From NCBI GenBank assembly GCA_034433795.1, contig DAOUAE010000002.1, positions 124,001-188,000 on the forward strand: 64,000 nucleotides of DNA. The letters are read 5' to 3'. Below the pieces are notes generated by a model. The model was not told the origin of the DNA and searched no databases. It was given only the letters and a program-made list of their open reading frames with translations. Positions 13,398 through 23,229 of the stretch are shown piece after piece (position 1 is the first letter of the stretch; every line of letters starts with the position of its first letter). The translations under genes and the position numbers were made by a program. The DNA is from DAOUAE01 sp034433795. Its GTDB lineage: Bacteria; Chloroflexota; UBA6077; FW602-bin22; DAOUAE01.

Positions 13398-15050
13398 ATG
13401 GACCGCGTCTGGGTGATCCCGCTCGGTGGCGTCGGCGAGATCGGGAAGAACTGTCTGGTGGTCGAGACCGACGCGGACATGGTTCTTATCGACGCCGGGT
13501 GGAAGTTCCCGGAAGAGGAGATGCTCGGGATCGACCTGGTGATCCCGGATATCAGCTACGTCATTGAGCGCCGGGCCAAACTCCGGGCCATCCTCATCAC
13601 CCACGGCCACGAGGACCACATCGGCGCTCTCCCCTTCATCGTCCGGGACCTGGAGGTGCCGATCTACGCTCCCCGGCTGGCCGCCGGCCTCATCGAGGTC
13701 AAACTGCGCGAACACCACCTGGCGGAGACGGTGCCGCTGGCGATCCTGGAACCGGGCCGCCGCGTCACGTTCGGCAGCATCACCGTCGAGCCCTTCCGGG
13801 TGGTCCACAGCATCCCCGACTGCCTGGGCCTAGCCCTGCACACGCCTGGTGGCACCCTGGTCCACACCGGCGACTTCAAATTCGACCAGACGCCGGTCTA
13901 CGGTCCCCCGACCGACTTCGCCGCCCTGGCCGACCTGGGTGCCCGGGGCGTCCTGGCTCTGCTCTCCGACTGCACGCGGGTCGAACGGCCCGGCTACACC
14001 CCCTCGGAGCGGGTGGTCGGGGAGACGTTCGACGCCATCATTCGCGAGGCGCCAGGGCGGGTGATCATCACCACGTTCGCCTCGAACATCCACCGGATCC
14101 AGCAGGCCATCGATGTGGCCGCCCGCTACCGGCGCAAGGTGGCCGTGGTGGGCCGCTCGATGGAGTCGTACGTCAGCATCGCCCACGATCTCGGCTTCCT
14201 GGTTCCGCCGCCAGACACCCTCTACCGCTTCGAGGAGATCCGCCACCTGCCGCCTGACCAGGTCGTCCTGGTCACCACCGGCAGCCAGGGCGAGCCGACC
14301 TCGGTTCTCAGCCGCATCGCCACCAACGACCACCGCTGGATCAAAATTCAGCCCAACGACATCGTCATCATCTCGGCCTCGCCGATCCCGGGGAACGAGG
14401 AGACGGTCGCCCGCACCATCGATAACCTGTTCCGGCTGGGGGCCAACGTCATCTACGACGCCCTGGCCACCGTCCATGTCTCGGGCCACGCCAGCCGCGA
14501 GGAGCTGAAGCTGCTGATCACCCTGCTCCGGCCGCAGTACTGCCTGCCCATCCACTGCGAGTACCGGCACATGGTGCTCTACCGCCACCTGGCTCAGGAG
14601 TGCGGCCTTCCCCCTGAGCGGGTCATCCTGCCCGAGATCGGCGATATTATCGAGTTCCGTCAGGGTGAGGGCCGCAAGATCGGGCGGATTCCGGTCTCGG
14701 CCGTTCTGGTCGACGGCCTGCCGCTGGCCGACTTCGACGAGGTGGTGCTGCGCGACCGTCAGCACCTCTCGCGCGACGGCATCGTCGTCGTGGTGGTGGC
14801 CCTCGAACGCGCGACCGGGCGCCTGCTGACCGAACCCGATATCATCAGCCGGGGATTTATCGTGCCGGCCGGGGGCAACGGCCTGCTGGAGCAGGCCCGC
14901 TCCCTGGTCCGCGAGACCCTGCGCCAGGTTCCCTGGGCCGAGGTCGAGTACGGCTACGCCGTTCAGAAGATCAAAGAGGTGATCGGCGAGTATCTCTACC
15001 GCGAGACCCGGCAGCGGCCGATGGTCCTGCCGGTGGTGACGGAGGTGTAG
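13398..15050 (+). CDS. rnj: Ribonuclease J
   Basis: 550 residues, metallo-beta-lactamase/beta-CASP ribonuclease with 5'-3' exo- and endonuclease activity in RNA processing and decay. Metal site HGHEDHIGALPF, then HTGDFKFD; beta-CASP region with TTGSQGEPTSVLSRIA; HVSGHASREELKLLI and PIHCEYRHM are RNase J signatures. N-terminus WVIPLGGVGEIGKNC is typical. Only 27 nt follow udg, so they are probably co-transcribed. The downstream FtsK frame is in phase with this gene, separated by the TAG at 15048-15050. Confidence 0.96.
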   Translation: MDRVWVIPLGGVGEIGKNCLVVETDADMVLIDAGWKFPEEEMLGIDLVIPDISYVIERRAKLRAILITHGHEDHIGALPFIVRDLEVPIYAPRLAAGLIEVKLREHHLAETVPLAILEPGRRVTFGSITVEPFRVVHSIPDCLGLALHTPGGTLVHTGDFKFDQTPVYGPPTDFAALADLGARGVLALLSDCTRVERPGYTPSERVVGETFDAIIREAPGRVIITTFASNIHRIQQAIDVAARYRRKVAVVGRSMESYVSIAHDLGFLVPPPDTLYRFEEIRHLPPDQVVLVTTGSQGEPTSVLSRIATNDHRWIKIQPNDIVIISASPIPGNEETVARTIDNLFRLGANVIYDALATVHVSGHASREELKLLITLLRPQYCLPIHCEYRHMVLYRHLAQECGLPPERVILPEIGDIIEFRQGEGRKIGRIPVSAVLVDGLPLADFDEVVLRDRQHLSRDGIVVVVVALERATGRLLTEPDIISRGFIVPAGGNGLLEQARSLVRETLRQVPWAEVEYGYAVQKIKEVIGEYLYRETRQRPMVLPVVTEV

Positions 15051-15194
15051 GCCATCCGCCGTCCCGTCGAGCGCCCCGCCCGTGGCCGCCGTCCGGCCAT
15101 CCCGCCATCGGCTCACCACCCCCCGCCGCCCCTGGAGCGGGCCGCCCGGGCGCTGGTCCTGGGGGCGGCCGCCGCCCTGAGTCTCCTCGCGCTG

Positions 15195-17223
<2,029 letters not shown>

Positions 17224-17246
<23 letters not shown>

Positions 17247-18723
17247 GCCGATCGCCCAGGTGGACTGCGACGCCCTGGTCGTCAACCTCTTTGAGAACGA
17301 AAAGGTGGACGCCAGTCACCTGCGCGAACTCGATTTCATCCTGGACGGCGCCCTCTGTCAGGTGGTCGATCTCAAGGAGCTGAGCGGCAAGCGCCACGAG
17401 ACGGCCACGGTCCTGACCTCCGGCAAGATCTCGGCTCCCCGCGTGCTGGTGGTCGGGGCCGGCCCGCGGAGCGAGTTCACCAGCGCCCGGGCCCGCGACC
17501 TGGCCGGCGTGGCCGTTCGCCACCTCACCCACCGGGGCGCCAGCCGGATCGCCTTCGCCCTGGGCGGCGACCTGCCGCCGGCCACCCTGGCGCAGATGAT
17601 CACCGAGGGAGCGCTCCTCGGGCTCTTCGACCCCGGCCTCTACAAGACGCGGACCGAGGACCGGACACCGCTGGAGCGACTGATCATCGTTCGCCCGCCG
17701 ACGCTGACCGACTCCACCCCGCTCGCCGAGGGCGCCCGGCGCGGCCAGATCATCGCCGAGAGCGTGAACTACGCCCGCCGGATGGCCGCCGAGCCGGCCA
17801 ACGTCATGACCCCCAGTTTCATGGCCGACTGCGCCCGCGAGGTCGCCGAACAGGCCGGCCTGGAGGTGCAGGTCTTCACGCAGGCGGACCTGGAGCGCCT
17901 GGGCGCCGGGGCCATCCTGGGGGTGGCCCGGGGCAGCGAGCAACCCCCGGTTCTCATCGCCCTGCGCTACCGCAGCGGCCGGACGAACGGCCCGGTCCTG
18001 GGGCTGGTGGGCAAGGGGGTGACATTCGACACCGGCGGCATCTCCCTGAAACCGGCCGAGCGCATGCACGAGATGAAATACGACATGGCCGGTGGGGCCG
18101 CCGTCATCGGGGCCATGCGGGCCATCGGCCTCCTCAAGCCCGGCCTCGATGTCATCGGGGTCGTGCCGGCGGTGGAGAACATGCCCAGCGGGCGGGCTCT
18201 CAAACCCGGCGATATCCTGCGGGCCCTTAACGGCAAGACCATCGAGGTGCTGAACACCGACGCCGAAGGGCGTCTGATCCTGGCCGACGCCCTGGTCTAC
18301 GCCCAGCAGCAGGGCGCCACCCACCTGGTCGACGCCGCCACCCTCACCGGCGCCATCGTCGTGGCCCTGGGCCATGTAACCACCGGGCTCTTCGGCTTCC
18401 CCGACGCCTGGGTCGACCAGGTCCGGGCGGCGGCCGACGAGGCCGGCGAACGGGTCTGGCCGTTGCCCCTCTTCGCCGAGTACCGCGACCAGCTGCGGAG
18501 CGATATCGCCGACATCGCCAACGTCGGCGGGCGACCGGCCGGGGCCATCACGGCGGCCATGTTCCTCAAGGAGTTCATCGCCGAGGGGGTAGCCTGGGCC
18601 CACCTGGACATCGCCGGCACGGCCTGGACCGACAAGGACCAGGCTCACCTGGCCAAGGGCCCGACCGGCGTCGCCGTCCGGACCTTCGTCGCCCTGGCCA
18701 GCCGGCTGGCCGGCGGAACCTAA
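17224..18723 (+). CDS. pepA: Leucyl aminopeptidase, M17 family
   Basis: 499 residues. Cytosolic metallo-aminopeptidase that trims N-terminal residues from peptides. KGVTFDTGGISLKP contributes metal ligands and the catalytic lysine; NTDAEGRLILADAL is the M17 signature. ATG at 17224 has AAGGAGG just upstream and is preferred to an in-frame upstream codon at 17179. Its start lies within the end of ftsK and its stop overlaps the convergent malic enzyme gene by 4 nt. Confidence 0.95.
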
Positions 18724-20162
18724 GGCGACGGGGTCATCAGGCGCGGCCGGCGCCGCTCGCGCCGGGCCACCCCGGTCCGCTCGGCCGCCTCGGCCACGGC
18801 GTCGGCCACCGCCGGGGCCACCCGGTGGTCGAAGACCGAGGGGATGATGTAGTCGGGGGTGAGTTCGTCCGGCCCGACCAGGGCGGCCAGAGCAGAGGCG
18901 GCGGCCAGTTTCATCTCGAAGTTGATCGTGCGGGCCCGGCAGTCGAGGGCCCCGCGGAAGACGCCGGGGAAGGCCAGGACGTTGTTGATCTGGTTGGGGT
19001 AGTCGCTGCGGCCGGTGGCCATCACCCGCACGTAGGGGGCGGCCTCCTCGGGCGCGATCTCCGGCGTCGGGTTGGCCAGGGCGAAGACGATGGGATCGGG
19101 CGCCATGCGCTTGAGGTCTTCGACGGTCAGGACGCCGGCCCGCGAGACCCCCAGGAAGAAGTCGGCCCCCTCGATGACCGCGGCGAGCGGCCCCCGGCGC
19201 CGCTCGGGGTTGGTGTGCTCGGCGAACCACTGCTTGACGGGGTTCATGTTCTCGGTCCGGCCCCGGTAGATCGCGCCGGTGCTGTCCACCCCGATGATCT
19301 CCTGAACCCCGGCCGCCAGCAGCATCCGGGTGCAGGCCACCCCGGCGGCGCCCACCCCGCTCACCACCACCCGCAGGTGCTTCAGATCCTTGCCCACGAT
19401 CTTCAGGGCGTTGAGCAGGGCCGCCAGCACCACGATAGCTGTCCCGTGCTGGTCGTCGTGGAAGACCGGAATGTCCAGCCGCTCCTGGAGCCGCTCCTCG
19501 ATCTCAAAGCAGCGCGGCGCGGCGATGTCCTCCAGATTGATCCCGCCGAAGGCGGGGGCGATGAGCTCCACCGTCCGGACGATCTCCTCGGTGTCCTTGG
19601 TGGCCAGGCAGATCGGGAAGGCGTCGACGTTGGCGAACTCTTTGAAAAGCAGCGCCTTCCCCTCCATCACCGGCAGCGCCGCCTCCGGCCCGATATCGCC
19701 CAGCCCGAGCACCGCGCTGCCGTCGGTGACAATGGCCACGGTGTTGGCCTTGATGGTGAGGTTGAAGACCTTGGCCGGGTCGCGGTGAATGGCCAGAGAG
19801 ACTCGGGCCACGCCGGGGGTGTAGGCCATGGTGAGGTCGTCACGGGTCTTGACCGGCACCTTGGCCCGGATCTCGATCTTGCCGCCCAGGTGGCGCAGGA
19901 AGGTGCGGTCCGAGTAGTTGACGACGGTGACGTTGGGCACCTGGCGCACCCGCTCAACGATCCGCAGGGCGTGCTGGTCGTCGGTGGCGTTGACCGTGAC
20001 ATCCCGCACCATGGTCTTGGCAGTGACCTGCACGATGTCGATGGCGCCGATATCCCCACCGGCCTCCGAGATCGCCGCCGCGATCCGGCTGAACATGCCG
20101 ATCTCGTTGGGATACCGGAGGCGCATGGTGATACTGTAGCTGGCGCTCGGGACAGCGACCAT
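18720..20162 (-). CDS. NAD(P)-dependent malic enzyme with N-terminal ACT domain
   Basis: 480 residues. Oxidatively decarboxylates malate to pyruvate. An N-terminal ACT domain (~1-85, RYPNEIGMFSRIAAAISEAGG) probably binds a small regulator. The catalytic part shows MAYTPGVARVSLAI, VTDGSAVLGLGDIGP, FHDDQHGTAIVVLAALLNAL (metal-binding Asp) and SGVGAAGVACTRML (GxGxxG dinucleotide site). Without the large phosphotransacetylase domain found in MaeB. ATG 20162 has a GGAGAGGGG upstream. 83 nt separate it from pdxA2 with no clear promoter or terminator, so it may share the kinase-pdxA2 transcript. Confidence 0.93.
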   Translation of the reverse strand: MVAVPSASYSITMRLRYPNEIGMFSRIAAAISEAGGDIGAIDIVQVTAKTMVRDVTVNATDDQHALRIVERVRQVPNVTVVNYSDRTFLRHLGGKIEIRAKVPVKTRDDLTMAYTPGVARVSLAIHRDPAKVFNLTIKANTVAIVTDGSAVLGLGDIGPEAALPVMEGKALLFKEFANVDAFPICLATKDTEEIVRTVELIAPAFGGINLEDIAAPRCFEIEERLQERLDIPVFHDDQHGTAIVVLAALLNALKIVGKDLKHLRVVVSGVGAAGVACTRMLLAAGVQEIIGVDSTGAIYRGRTENMNPVKQWFAEHTNPERRRGPLAAVIEGADFFLGVSRAGVLTVEDLKRMAPDPIVFALANPTPEIAPEEAAPYVRVMATGRSDYPNQINNVLAFPGVFRGALDCRARTINFEMKLAAASALAALVGPDELTPDYIIPSVFDHRVAPAVADAVAEAAERTGVARRERRRPRLMTPSP

Positions 20163-20245
20163 GGTCCCCTCTCCTTGCGCGGTCCTTTCTACCCCCTACA
20201 ACACCGCGCCGGCCAGACCGGCACGCCCCCGCCGGCAGTCGCCGG

Positions 20246-21280
20246 TCACCGCGCCCCCGGCACCGCCCCGCTCAGCCGTCGCCGCGCTATCTGGGCCGCC
20301 ATTCTGATGGCCTCGATCAGGCTGGTCGGGCTGGCCCGCCCCTGGCCGGCGATGTCGAACGCCGTTCCGTGGTCGACCGAGGTGCGGATGATCGGCAGAC
20401 CGATGGTGACGTTCACCCCCCGGTCGAAGCCCAGCATCTTGACCGGGATGTGCCCCTGATCGTGGTACATCGCCACCACAATATCGAACTCGCCCCGGGC
20501 CGCCCGCGGGAAGAGCGTGTCCCCCGGCCAGGGACCGCTCACCCGCAGGCCCTCGGCCTGGGCGGCGGCGACGGCCGGCGCGATCTCATCGGCGTCCTCG
20601 TCGCCGAAGAGCCGGCTCTCGCCAGCGTGCGGGTTGAGGCCGGCCACGCCGATATGCGGCTCGGCGATCCCCAGGTACTCCGTGGCCGCCTGGTGGGCCA
20701 GACGGATGGTCCGCAGCACCCGGTCCTTTTTCACCCGCTCGATGGCCTGGCGCAGACTGACGTGCGTGCTCACGTGGACGACCCGCAGCCGGTCGGCCAC
20801 CAGCAGCATCGTGTACTCCCGAGCGCCGGTCAGCGCGCCCAGCATCTCGGTGTGGCCGGGGTAGGGGTAGCCGGCCAGATGCATCGCCTCTTTGTTGAGG
20901 GGAGCGGTGCAGATGGCCTGGACCGCCCCGGCCAGGGCCAGCCGGGTCGCCACCTGGACCGCCTGGACCGCCGCCGCCCCGGCCCGGGCGTCGACCCGCC
21001 CCGGCAGGATCTGGCTGAGGTCAAGGTCGGTGGCCTGGTAGACGTCAACGATGCCGGGCTGGAAGAGCGCCTCGGCCACCGTCCGGACCGGACGAACAGT
21101 GAGCGGGAGCCCCAGCCGCTGGCTCTCGCGCGCCAGACAGCCGGCGTCGCCGACGACCAGCGGCCGGCACTCGGCGTAGATCTCAGGCTGGGCCAGCGCC
21201 TTGACGATGACCTCCGGCCCGATCCCGGCCGGGTCGCCCATGGTGATGGCCACAATCGGACGGGTTGCCTCGCTGCTCAT
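20246..21280 (-). CDS. pdxA2: PdxA2-like 4-phospho-threonate/erythronate dehydrogenase
   Basis: 344 residues. PdxA fold: ITMGDPAGIGPEV at the start, TAPLNKEAMHLAGYPYPGHTE, then AGLNPHAGE and the metal/substrate motifs AMYHDQGHIPVKML and RTSVDHGTAFDIAG. PdxA itself oxidises 4-phosphohydroxy-threonine in vitamin B6 synthesis; the PdxA2 branch oxidises D-threonate or D-erythronate 4-phosphate. Because the gene directly follows a four-carbon acid sugar kinase (14 nt gap), I favour the catabolic PdxA2 role. ATG 21280 is preferred over GTG 21292 because GGAGG lies between them. Confidence 0.85.
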   Translation of the reverse strand: MSSEATRPIVAITMGDPAGIGPEVIVKALAQPEIYAECRPLVVGDAGCLARESQRLGLPLTVRPVRTVAEALFQPGIVDVYQATDLDLSQILPGRVDARAGAAAVQAVQVATRLALAGAVQAICTAPLNKEAMHLAGYPYPGHTEMLGALTGAREYTMLLVADRLRVVHVSTHVSLRQAIERVKKDRVLRTIRLAHQAATEYLGIAEPHIGVAGLNPHAGESRLFGDEDADEIAPAVAAAQAEGLRVSGPWPGDTLFPRAARGEFDIVVAMYHDQGHIPVKMLGFDRGVNVTIGLPIIRTSVDHGTAFDIAGQGRASPTSLIEAIRMAAQIARRRLSGAVPGAR

Positions 21281-21294
21281 ATCTCCTCCCACCC

Positions 21295-22545
21295 TCAGTC
21301 AGCCCCGGCCTCCTGCAGAAACCGGACGGCCAGGCCGAGCGCCGATGGGGGACCAAAGCCCCCGGCTTTGGTGACAATGGGCAGGCCATCGGCCGCTCCA
21401 CCGCGCAGCCACCCGGCCGGGAACCCCGGCAGGACGGCGGCGGTGATGGCGATGGCCTCAGCCCCCAGGGCTCGACAGAGCGCCAGCGCGGTGTCGCCGC
21501 CGGTGACCACGACCCCGCCCAGGTTCGGCGGTCCGTAGCGGACGATCACCCGGGCCGCGACCCGACCGATCACCCACGCCGGGTCGTCGCGGCCCGTCTT
21601 CGCAACCGGTGCCGTGGTCGGCGGCCGGGTCGTCAGGACGAAGGCCGGGTGCCGGGCCAGCCCCTGGAGCGCGGCCGCCTCCAGCCGCCGCTCCTCGCGG
21701 TCGGCGGACCGCCCATCAGGGGTGTAGAGGGCCCAGGGGAAACCGTGCTGCACCAGGTCGGCCACCTGGAGGCCAGCCTGGGGATGAGCGCTCCCGACGA
21801 CCACCAGGACCGGCCGGCGGCTGGCCACCCGACGCCGCTCCGCCATCCCGCCCGGCGCCGGCCCCCAGAGGCGGGCGATCTGCGTCGCCAGACCGGCCGA
21901 CCCGACGGGCAAAAGGTCGGGCAGCGCCAGGCAGGCCCGGGCCAGCGCGGCCAGATCGTCGTCGGTCTCGCTGTCGGCGATCACGATCCCGCGGGCCGCC
22001 TGCAGGTGCGCGATCAACCGGTCCGGCTGGCGCACCACCGCCAGCGGCAGATCGCGGAGCGGGAGAGCCGTCTGCTGGGCGAGCAGCGCGCCGATCGCGG
22101 CGGTCCAGACCGGGGTGATAGGATCCCAGCGGAAGGCCGTTTCATCCACCGGGCGTCCGTCGACCAGCAGCCGACCGGCGACCACCGTCCGGCCCATCGC
22201 CGGGAAGGCCGGCGTCAGGCAGGCAGCCCGGAACCCCCCAGCCGCCAGCGCCGCCTCGACCTCCGCCCCGACGTTACCCCGCATGGTCGAGTCGATCTTC
22301 TTGTAGAGGGGCCGACGACCGGCCGGCCGCAGACGGGCAACGGCCGCCCGGACCGCCCCGGCGGCCGCGGCCGGCGGGAGCGCCCGCGAGCCGGTCGAGA
22401 GGGCGACGACGTGGTCGGCGGGCACCGGCCCCTCGGCGGTCAGCAGCACCAGAGTGGGCCAGCCCTGGAGAGCAAAGGGCAGGGCCGTGTCGGCCGCGCC
22501 GGTCAGGTCGTCGGCGATGATCGCTGGCAAAGAACCGGCGGACAC
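21295..22545 (-). CDS. Four-carbon acid sugar kinase (DUF1537 family)
   Basis: 416 residues. N-terminal IIADDLTGAADTA and YKKIDSTMRGNVGAE, central LTPAFPAMGRTVVAGRLLVDG and C-terminal VVTGGDTALALCRALGAEAI match the OtnK/DtnK/DenK kinase family that phosphorylates D-threonate, D-erythronate or related acids at O4. Pairs with the adjacent PdxA2-like dehydrogenase, which would convert the 4-phosphate to dihydroxyacetone phosphate. The substrate cannot be read from sequence. GTG at 22545 has AGGGGAGGG upstream; a minus-strand TATGAT at 22566-22571 is the probable -10. Confidence 0.88.
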   Translation of the reverse strand: MSAGSLPAIIADDLTGAADTALPFALQGWPTLVLLTAEGPVPADHVVALSTGSRALPPAAAAGAVRAAVARLRPAGRRPLYKKIDSTMRGNVGAEVEAALAAGGFRAACLTPAFPAMGRTVVAGRLLVDGRPVDETAFRWDPITPVWTAAIGALLAQQTALPLRDLPLAVVRQPDRLIAHLQAARGIVIADSETDDDLAALARACLALPDLLPVGSAGLATQIARLWGPAPGGMAERRRVASRRPVLVVVGSAHPQAGLQVADLVQHGFPWALYTPDGRSADREERRLEAAALQGLARHPAFVLTTRPPTTAPVAKTGRDDPAWVIGRVAARVIVRYGPPNLGGVVVTGGDTALALCRALGAEAIAITAAVLPGFPAGWLRGGAADGLPIVTKAGGFGPPSALGLAVRFLQEAGAD

Positions 22546-22565
22546 CGTTCCCTCCCCTACGCTCT

Positions 22566-22571
22566 ATCATA
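22566..22571 (-). promoter_or_regulatory. Possible -10 for the kinase-pdxA2 operon
   Basis: TATGAT on the minus strand, ~20 nt upstream of the GTG at 22545. No good -35 is visible 16-18 bp upstream. Confidence 0.4.
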
Positions 22572-22635
22572 CTGCACGGTCGCCGACTGGAGTAGAGGGC
22601 TCCCCTGGGCGAGGCCAGCGCGTGGCGCGATCCTC

Positions 22636-22664
22636 TTGCCGCTCGCGCCCCCCCATGCTACAAT
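22636..22664 (+). promoter_or_regulatory. Promoter of the Pro-rich small protein gene
   Basis: TTGCCG (22636-22641), 17-bp spacer, TACAAT (22659-22664) with TGC in front (extended -10). The gene start is 32 nt downstream. Confidence 0.65.
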
Positions 22665-22695
22665 TGCTCCCAGGTGATCGGCAGGGAGGAGAGAG

Positions 22696-23127
22696 ATGCC
22701 GCGTCCCATTGATCCGCTGGGTCCGCTGCGACCGCCCGAGGTCGCCGCCCGATCGGCGGCTGCCCTGCCACGGCCTCCGCGTCCGGCCGCCTCCCAGCCC
22801 GAGGAAGCCGGCCCCCGCGCCCCAACACCGGCCAACGCCCCAGGGCAACGCGTCGCCCAGGCGGTGGCCGAGGCGCGGGAGGCGGCCCGCGCCGCCGGTC
22901 AGCGCATCGGTCCGGCGGTGAGCACGGCCGCCCGGACCGCCAACGGCGCTCTGGAGCGGACCACCACCCCGCCACGGGGGAACCGGCCGGAAGAGACCCC
23001 TCCCGCGGGCGGGCCGCCCGCCCGGCCGGAGAACCGTCCCGGTCCCCCCGCGCCTCAGGCCCGGGTCCTGACCGACCTGCTGGGGCTGACCGAGCCACCG
23101 CCCCGGCGCATCGACCTGCGCGCCTGA
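22696..23127 (+). CDS. Pro/Ala-rich small protein of unknown function
   Basis: 143 residues, mostly predicted disordered Pro/Ala/Arg sequence with one central Ala-rich helix (QRVAQAVAEAREAARAAGQR). No recognised domain, signal peptide or membrane segment. It is accepted as real because a promoter with extended -10, a strong GGAGGAGAG ribosome site right before ATG and a hairpin after the stop all fit. No operon partner. Function unknown. Confidence 0.6.
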   Translation: MPRPIDPLGPLRPPEVAARSAAALPRPPRPAASQPEEAGPRAPTPANAPGQRVAQAVAEAREAARAAGQRIGPAVSTAARTANGALERTTTPPRGNRPEETPPAGGPPARPENRPGPPAPQARVLTDLLGLTEPPPRRIDLRA

Positions 23128-23132
23128 GGCGG

Positions 23133-23172
23133 AGAAAACACCCGCCCCCTCCAGCGGTGGAGGGGCGGGCGG
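23133..23172 (-). terminator. Intrinsic terminator between convergent genes
   Basis: CCCGCCCCCTCCA and TGGAGGGGCGGG (23141-23169) pair with a GCGG loop and one bulged C. Read on the minus strand the stem is followed by TGTTTTCTCC, so it should end the tyrS transcript; on the plus strand it lacks a T-tract but may still stop the Pro-rich gene. Confidence 0.65.
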
Positions 23173-23229
23173 CGCCGTCTGGTCTGGCCGGTCGTTTCTT
23201 CGGCGAAGGGAGCCAGGCCGGGACCCTGC

